DNA of 59,394 nt from an uncultured Bacteroidia bacterium (GTDB lineage Bacteria > Bacteroidota > Bacteroidia > Bacteroidales > UBA932): the NCBI GenBank assembly GCA_902784965.1, contig CACZWU010000010.1:1-59394 (forward strand), read 5' to 3'. A program made the translations under genes and the position numbers. Shown in pieces: positions 54,100 through 59,394 of the stretch. The notes under the pieces were generated by a model. The model was given only the letters and a program-made list of their open reading frames with translations, was not told where the DNA came from and ran no database searches. Every line of letters starts with the position of its first letter. Position 1 is the first letter of the stretch.

Positions 54100-55041
54100 T
54101 TATTTCCTGCTTGCCTTATATGCGGCGATACGCTTCGCCACGTTGTCCCTAATGTTGTTATAGAAGATGGAATAGTCGTCCTGGTGGTAGCACTGCGGCC
54201 CGGCAAGGTCGGCCATTTCATTGGGTGTAGCTTTGGCGCCAGTTATCACCGTACCACGGGCAAGACACAGCTGCGCATCGGCATCAATGTCACGGATTGC
54301 GGTTGCGCCGGTCTCGTCCATAACAATCGAGCCCAGGTTCATACTGGCAGCTGCATACGTCTCGTCGCGCTTCCAGTTCAGCGGGTTGATTGCCACTCCG
54401 TTCTTGGCAATAATGAGGTTCGGGAGCGGCAAGTTCGCCTCCACATTCTTCGGGCCTTCGGCGTGCCAGCTTATGATGACACCCGTGTCTGTTTCACCGG
54501 TCGCAAACTTAAAGTGCGGGTTGGCCTCCAAGTCTTCCTTCGTGATGGAATAGCCGATGGCGTATGCCGCCACCATGCGCTGATAGTAGTCGGGGTGCTC
54601 CTTGAAGTAGCCTTTCAGCACCAGGCGGAGGATGGCTGCGCCTTGGCTGTGTCCCGCCATGACGAACGGACGGCCGTTGTTATAGTGCTCAAAGTAGTAG
54701 TCCAATGCGGCGGTGATGTCGGTATAGGGTATGCCGGTAAGCGCCGCATCGATGTTTCCGTCCTTCTCAAAGATTTCAAACGCGTGTTTCAAACTGCTCT
54801 GACGGTACATCGGAATAAACAGGTTCGTGGATTCCTCGAACACGCTGGACTTGATTGCGTGCTCGATCGGAATACCCGCCAGTAACTCGGCATTGTCAAG
54901 CGTTGCATAGTCGGGGTCACCCTCGTTCGCGCCCATGAATATCGTCGAGTAGATGTAGAACGTGTCAACATCCTTGGTAATCTCAGGAATCTTGTACCAA
55001 CTGGCTTTATTGGAATAATCAAGGGGAATCATCTTGTTCAC
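54100..55041 (-). CDS. DUF3089 alpha/beta-hydrolase, intact copy
   Basis: A 313-residue protein of the DUF3089 family with the nucleophile elbow AGHSQGAAI (Ser132). Other features: VDTFYIYSTIFMG at the start, the probable acid/His region near the C-terminal IDADAQLCLARG and CYHQDD. No signal peptide. Probably a lipase or esterase-like hydrolase; substrate unknown. The start is a GTG at 55041 that aligns with the ATG of the paralogue at 57312, and a TAATTTTG box lies 5 nt upstream; an ATG at 55032 is the alternative. Confidence 0.82.
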   Translation of the reverse strand: MNKMIPLDYSNKASWYKIPEITKDVDTFYIYSTIFMGANEGDPDYATLDNAELLAGIPIEHAIKSSVFEESTNLFIPMYRQSSLKHAFEIFEKDGNIDAALTGIPYTDITAALDYYFEHYNNGRPFVMAGHSQGAAILRLVLKGYFKEHPDYYQRMVAAYAIGYSITKEDLEANPHFKFATGETDTGVIISWHAEGPKNVEANLPLPNLIIAKNGVAINPLNWKRDETYAAASMNLGSIVMDETGATAIRDIDADAQLCLARGTVITGAKATPNEMADLAGPQCYHQDDYSIFYNNIRDNVAKRIAAYKASRK

Positions 55042-55046
55042 AAGTA

Positions 55047-55054
55047 CAAAATTA
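55047..55054 (-). promoter_or_regulatory. Internal promoter box of the hydrolase cluster
   Basis: The minus strand reads TAATTTTG, a TAnnTTTG match, 5 nt before the GTG of the DUF3089 gene. It is the only clear promoter seen inside the 49-59 kb cluster, so this half of the cluster may be expressed separately. Confidence 0.5.
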
Positions 55055-55062
55055 ACGTAAAA

Positions 55063-56613
55063 CTAAAGTGCGTAATACTTGGTGAGGAAATAGGTTCTAT
55101 CCCAATCTACGATCTTTACCTCGGATTCCTTTTCGGGGTGGATGTCGAACTCGTCGAGGACCATCACTTTCTTGTCCTTCAGGTCGTAGAGCGGCCAGTC
55201 AGGAGACGGGCAGCCGGTCTTGGCAAACTGGACCCACATCCTGCGCATAGCCCGGCAGAAGGTCTCATCGAACGCACGGCCCATATCAGAGGTGGCTTCC
55301 GGATGATTGAATACGATCGCCAGTTCTATGGCGTGGCCGCATTTCATAATTGGGTCGGGCGACTCCGGCGTGAAAAAGTAGGTGTATGCCTTGCCGCCAC
55401 CCATCGTCTGGCACTCAGACAACTTGATAATGGGCGCATTGAACCAGCTTTGGCTTAATAGGCTGGCGTCCGGTTGGAACCAGTCTCCCTCCACATCCTT
55501 CCTGAAACTATCCACCAGCGCTTTTTCTTCTGCAGGAAGTTGGGAGAGCTTCCCCTTCTTGCGCTCTTCTACCCAGGCACCCCAGCCTTCCAGACCGAAG
55601 CTGGACACGAAGAAGTTCATCTCGTCCTTGTTACAGCCCACAAGAAGGCCGATATTTTTTGCCGCACCGCCAGCATAGGCCGCAAATGTAGCTGTGGGCA
55701 GATGGATTCCGTCTCTTTCAGGGAATTGATGCAGGAAGAGCAGGGCGTTTGCCGTCTCCAGAAGTTTCTCTCCATCCACCTTCAGGAGATCCGCTACGGT
55801 TTTGCAGTCCAGCGCCTCCATCAGTTTTTCGGTGCAAGCAACAGCCTCTTCCGGAGATCTGGTCAGATTGACGGAACCGCTCTCGGCAATGAGGCGACGG
55901 AAATACTGCTGAGCGCCCGGAACCAGCGGGAGCAGGGTACAGCTTCCTGCGCCGGCAGACTCACCCCAGATGGTCACGTTGTCGGGATCGCCGCCGAAGG
56001 CTGCGATGTTCTCATGCACCCACTTCAACGCCTTCACCTGATCCAGAAGGCCCAGGTTCTGTGCGTCCGGGTAGTCCTGGCCGTCGGGCAGGTGGGACAA
56101 GTGCAGGAAACCCATGACACCCAGCCTGTAGGCAATGGTGACAACGATGATATCGGGATTCTCTTTCACGAGATTGACGCAGTCAAACATCGGATCGATG
56201 GTTCCGCCTGCCTCAAAGGCACCGCCGTGAATCCATACCATGACCGGCTTCTTCCGGGAAGACGCGTCATCGGACCTGAACACGTTGAGATACAGGCAGT
56301 CTTCATCCATATAGTAAAGGGAACCCGTTTCCAACTGTCCGTTGCCATAGGCACTCTTCGCGTTGTAACAGGCCTCATAGACACCGTCATCCGGGACAAC
56401 ATCCACCGGCGCTTTCCAGCGAAGGTCGCCGACAGGTTGCCGGCCGACATACGGAATACCCCGGAACACCGTGATATCCTCCGTTTTACGGCCGACGAAA
56501 GTACCATTGATACACCTGACGGCCAGCGACTTGTCATAATTTCCGCCGACGATCGGCTTGTTCTCGCCGCCGAACATCTGTTTCAGCGTCTCTCTAATCT
56601 CCTGCAACTCCAT
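55063..56613 (-). CDS. Type-B carboxylesterase, copy 2
   Basis: A 516-residue carboxylesterase/para-nitrobenzyl-esterase-type enzyme, cytosolic by lack of a signal peptide. Triad: Ser219 (WGESAGAGS), Glu331 (GCNKDEMNF), His427 (CGHAIEL); oxyanion HGGAF. An early GIPYVGRQPVGDLRWKAP segment is typical of the family. It closely resembles copy 3, especially at the C-terminus (YDLKDKKVMVLDEFDIHP). It follows the shortened DUF3089 gene by 18 bp, on the same strand. Confidence 0.92.
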   Translation of the reverse strand: MELQEIRETLKQMFGGENKPIVGGNYDKSLAVRCINGTFVGRKTEDITVFRGIPYVGRQPVGDLRWKAPVDVVPDDGVYEACYNAKSAYGNGQLETGSLYYMDEDCLYLNVFRSDDASSRKKPVMVWIHGGAFEAGGTIDPMFDCVNLVKENPDIIVVTIAYRLGVMGFLHLSHLPDGQDYPDAQNLGLLDQVKALKWVHENIAAFGGDPDNVTIWGESAGAGSCTLLPLVPGAQQYFRRLIAESGSVNLTRSPEEAVACTEKLMEALDCKTVADLLKVDGEKLLETANALLFLHQFPERDGIHLPTATFAAYAGGAAKNIGLLVGCNKDEMNFFVSSFGLEGWGAWVEERKKGKLSQLPAEEKALVDSFRKDVEGDWFQPDASLLSQSWFNAPIIKLSECQTMGGGKAYTYFFTPESPDPIMKCGHAIELAIVFNHPEATSDMGRAFDETFCRAMRRMWVQFAKTGCPSPDWPLYDLKDKKVMVLDEFDIHPEKESEVKIVDWDRTYFLTKYYAL

Positions 56614-56631
56614 AGCCTTTTCTCTTATTCG

Positions 56632-57312
56632 TTATTTTTTGTTAAGGTAAGCGGCGACACGCTTGTTCGCGTTCTCCTTGATGTTGTTGAAGTAATACAT
56701 ATAGTCGTAGGCGTGGCGGCCATCCGCTCCGAAGAACGCGGCGGAAGCCTTGGCGACATCCTCGGGCACCGGAGGAACTTTGGCATTCGTCACGACCACA
56801 CCGCGGGCTAGGTTGATCTGCGCGTCCGCACCGACATCCCCGATCTCAGGCTCGCCGGTCACCTCATCCAGCACGACAGAGCCCAGGTTCAGGCTTGCCG
56901 GGGCATAGGTTTCGTCAAGCTTCCAGTTGAGGGGGTTGATGCTCCTCGTCTTGGGCAGCACCACCAGGTTGTGAGCGTTGGTCTCCACGTTCCTGGGGCC
57001 CTCCGTGTTCCAGGCGACGATGACGCCGGTGTCGCACTCGCCTGTGGCGAACTTCAGGCCGGACTGCCTGTAATACGGCAAAAACACATTGGTGGCCTCT
57101 GCGAAGGCAGATGCGTGGTCCCTGTATTCAACCTTCACACCTTCCAGCATTTCTGCGTTGTCAAGCGTCGCGTAATCGGGAGCACCCTCCTCGAAGCTCC
57201 CCATAATGTACTCCGTTGCGTAGATGTAGAACGTGTCAACCTTCTTGGTAATCTGAGGAATCTGATACCAATTGGCCTTTTTGGAATAGTCAATAGGAAT
57301 GTTTTTATCCAT
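56632..57312 (-). pseudogene. DUF3089 paralogue with internal in-frame deletion of the active-site region
   Basis: A 226-residue ORF matching the intact DUF3089 protein at both ends (VDTFYIYATEYIMG; KFATGECDTGVIVAWNTEGP; NPLNWKLDETYAPASLNLGS). About 90 residues are absent between YYRQSGL and KFATGE, including the whole GHSQG elbow. The junction falls at a Lys codon present at both ends of the missing part in the intact copy, suggesting a short-homology deletion. The frame is kept and no stop is present, but hydrolase activity should be lost. It may be a pseudogene, a non-catalytic partner, or an assembly collapse between paralogues. Confidence 0.75.
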
Positions 57313-57329
57313 ATGATTTTAATAGTCTG

Positions 57330-58826
57330 TTAAAGCATATAATACTTGGTCAGGAAATAGCTTCTGTCCCAATCGACAATCTTGACCTCGGATTCCTTGG
57401 CCGGGTGAATGTCAAACTCGTCCAGCACCATCACCTTCTTGTCCTTGAGGTCGTAGAGTGGCCAGTTGGGAGCCGGGACACCGGTCCTGGCGAATTGCAC
57501 CCACATCCGGCGCATGGCCTTGCAGAAAGCCGCATCGTACTGCCTGCCTTCGATCAGCTCCGGATGCGCGAATACGATGGGAACCTCTTCGAAATGGGCA
57601 CTCTTCAATATCGGATTAGACGATTCCACCCGATAGAAATACGTGTAGGACTTGCCGCCTCCCATGGTCTGGCTCTCCGACAATTTGATGGCGCCATCGA
57701 TAAACCAGCTATGGCCGAACAGACGGCTGTCCGGATCCCAGTCCTCGACCGCCCCTTCCTTGCAGTAGCTGTCTATCTTCTCTCTTTCTTCATCCGTCAA
57801 CAAATGGGCATATTTTTTCGTCTTGCGCTCGGCTGCCCAAATTTTAAAAGCATCCACGCCCCAGTCAGACACGAAGCAATTCATTTCATCCTTGTTGCAG
57901 CCCTGGAGGAAAACGATGTCCCTGGCCGCTCCGTTCTCGTACGCCTCCCAGGGGTTCAGAGGCAGGATGCGTCCGTCTCTGACGGGGAAGATGCGGAATC
58001 TGACGGCCTCTTCTGCCGTATCCACCAGCGTCCGGGCGTCAACTTTCATCAGATCGGCAACCGTCTTGCAGCCGAGGGCCTTCATCAGATCGTTGGTGGT
58101 GGCGATGGATTCCTCCAAAGAATTCGATTGTCCGGGGGCGCCGCTTTGGGCGATCACCTTCTTGAAATACTGCCGGGAGCCCTTGATCAGCGGCTGCATG
58201 GTCACACTTCCGGCGCCGGCCGATTCACCCCAGATGGTCACATTATCGGGGTCGCCGCCGAAGGCTGCGATATTCTCATGAACCCACTTCAGCGCCATCT
58301 TCTGGTCCAACAGCCCCAGATTCTGTGCGTCAGGATAGTCCTTGCCATCGGCCAGGTGTGACAAATGGAGGAAGCCCAGAACGCCGAGCCTGTACTGGAT
58401 GGTAACGAAAATCACATCAGGATTCTCTTTTACCAGATTCGTACAGTCAAACAGTTCAAAGCCGGTCCCGCCTGAAACAAAAGCGCCGCCGTGAATCCAC
58501 ACCATGACCGGCCGCTTCACCGCAGAGACATCGTCCGCCTTCCATATGTTCAGATACAGACAGTCTTCCCCCTGATCGTCGATGAGCGACAGATCCTGAA
58601 CGGACCATTTTTCAAAATGAAAGGCTTCATAGACGCCATTGTCCGGTTTAACGTCCTCTGGCGCCTTCCAGCGCAACGCGCCTACAGGCTGCCGGCCTAC
58701 GAACGGAATGCCTTTGTAGGAAATGATATTCTCCGTCTTCGTACCCACGAAAGTACCGTTGATACACTTGACGGCCAGCGACTTGTCATAATTGCTGCCG
58801 CTTATCTTCTTGTTCTCGTCAAACAT
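57330..58826 (-). CDS. Type-B carboxylesterase, copy 3
   Basis: A 498-residue carboxylesterase with Ser202 (WGESAGAGS), Glu314 (GCNKDEMNC) and His411 (SAHFEEVPI), and oxyanion HGGAF. No signal peptide. Paralogous to copy 2 with strong similarity throughout; copy 1 is more distant. It is translated from the same strand between the edge amidohydrolase and the shortened DUF3089 gene. Substrate unknown. Confidence 0.92.
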   Translation of the reverse strand: MFDENKKISGSNYDKSLAVKCINGTFVGTKTENIISYKGIPFVGRQPVGALRWKAPEDVKPDNGVYEAFHFEKWSVQDLSLIDDQGEDCLYLNIWKADDVSAVKRPVMVWIHGGAFVSGGTGFELFDCTNLVKENPDVIFVTIQYRLGVLGFLHLSHLADGKDYPDAQNLGLLDQKMALKWVHENIAAFGGDPDNVTIWGESAGAGSVTMQPLIKGSRQYFKKVIAQSGAPGQSNSLEESIATTNDLMKALGCKTVADLMKVDARTLVDTAEEAVRFRIFPVRDGRILPLNPWEAYENGAARDIVFLQGCNKDEMNCFVSDWGVDAFKIWAAERKTKKYAHLLTDEEREKIDSYCKEGAVEDWDPDSRLFGHSWFIDGAIKLSESQTMGGGKSYTYFYRVESSNPILKSAHFEEVPIVFAHPELIEGRQYDAAFCKAMRRMWVQFARTGVPAPNWPLYDLKDKKVMVLDEFDIHPAKESEVKIVDWDRSYFLTKYYML

Positions 58827-58862
58827 CTCAGTTGTGGTTTTGAATGATCACTCCGTGTTTTT

Positions 58863-59394
58863 TTAATTCCATTTCTTTCCGCCCAAATACACATCGGCCG
58901 GGGCGTTGTAGCTGAAGCCCTCGTGCCCGGCCGTGAGCAGGTCGTTCTCGAACACCAGGAAATCGGCATCCTTGCCCACTTCGATGGAGCCTTTTTTCGC
59001 CTCGATGCCCAGCTGTTTGGCGCCGTTGATGGTATAGCCCAGCAGCATTTCTTCGATGTTCATCCTCTCACTTGCAGGGGGGAAAGGGGCAACAGTTCTG
59101 CTGTATTCGTCGAACCGGGTCTTCTCATTGATCCAACGTGTCATGCCGATTTCCATGGCCAGATAGGGACTCCAGTTCCTGAAATCGCCGTAGAATACCT
59201 CATCGCTGGACCAGGTCACCAGCGCGCCGCTGTCCCAGGCTGTCTTGCAACGGAACATGGAATGGGCGCGTTTCTCGCCGATAAAACCGGGCCAGTACTC
59301 GATGGGATTGCCCCCCACGTTGCCGCTGTGCCACCAGGGCGTGAAATTGGCTGTAACGCCCAGTTGGGCAAAACGGTCCAGATCGGCGTCGTCC
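58863..59394 (-). CDS. YtcJ-like amidohydrolase, copy 2, cut by the right window edge
   Basis: The C-terminal 176 residues of a second amidohydrolase, nearly identical to copy 1 over the same range (PFPPASERMNIEEM, GYTINGAKQLGIEA, TWSSDEVFYGDF) and without gaps at DNA level against 52430-52961. The N-terminal two thirds lie outside the window. It is the first gene of the visible cluster in transcription order, which suggests the amplified hydrolase array continues to the right. Confidence 0.9.
   Translation of the reverse strand, partial: DDADLDRFAQLGVTANFTPWWHSGNVGGNPIEYWPGFIGEKRAHSMFRCKTAWDSGALVTWSSDEVFYGDFRNWSPYLAMEIGMTRWINEKTRFDEYSRTVAPFPPASERMNIEEMLLGYTINGAKQLGIEAKKGSIEVGKDADFLVFENDLLTAGHEGFSYNAPADVYLGGKKWN

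Overview
The window reads as a chromosomal segment of a GC-rich member of the Bacteroidota, most likely order Bacteroidales. The evidence is the repeated TAnnTTTG (-7) promoter box with TTTG about 19 bp upstream, the near absence of Shine-Dalgarno sites, and Bacteroidota-type genes: a DUF4837 lipoprotein next to dxr-rseP, an S16 protein with a long Ala/Glu tail, a LolA-like/MMPL lipid locus and a secreted M6 protease. Nothing seen allows a genus call. Several essential genes carry small lesions (lpxD and infB frameshifts, rimP shortened, gpmI lacking its first motif), so part of the sequence may contain assembly or base errors.

Layout. 1-6.5 kb: edge-truncated lpxD, then rimP-nusA-infB-purB behind a clear promoter. 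6.7-8.9 kb: exported GH3 glycosidase. 9.1-13.5 kb (minus): flippase-dut-murF and rpsP-rimM, then a lipoprotein cyclophilin on the plus strand. Each side of this block (9.0 and 14.3 kb) carries a copy of an element made of a near-perfect sigma-54 promoter, about 40 conserved bases and an intrinsic terminator: a candidate sRNA family. 14.4-15.9 kb: a ParDE-type toxin-antitoxin pair with a palindromic operator, and an outer-membrane barrel gene between two copies of a 25-bp direct repeat. 15.9-18.3 kb (minus): yqgF-def-phosphohexomutase. 18.3-22.6 kb: LytM-like protein-dxr-rseP-DUF4837. 22.7-27.9 kb: tRNA-Glu, rpsT, radC, an OmpA protein with zinc ribbons, a CCA-adding-type enzyme and holA. 27.9-30.8 kb (minus): M6 protease, lipoprotein, nuclease-fold protein. 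30.9-33.4 kb: a three-gene cassette resembling lipid A sugar modification (GT2, LAB_N, ArnT-like). 33.4-45.1 kb: alr and an envelope-lipid neighbourhood (MMPL exporter, FakA/FakB, YghO-like acyltransferase, LolA-like carrier, AraC regulator, acyl-ACP thioesterase, DUF3108, cupin).

45.1-59.4 kb (all minus): gpmI with an abnormal 5' end, an SLC13-type transporter, a PAP2 phosphatase, and an amplified hydrolase cluster running on past the right edge: three type-B carboxylesterases, two DUF3089 alpha/beta hydrolases (one with an internal in-frame deletion that removes its nucleophile), two YtcJ-like amidohydrolases and a MATE exporter. In the first esterase a perfect 16-bp tandem duplication shifts the frame past the old stop and fuses the esterase in frame to the MATE exporter. 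I infer that the cluster hydrolyses and exports a small ester/amide compound; the substrate is unknown.

No CRISPR array, rRNA, insertion sequence, prophage or replication origin was seen. No gene-free stretch exceeds 300 bases.
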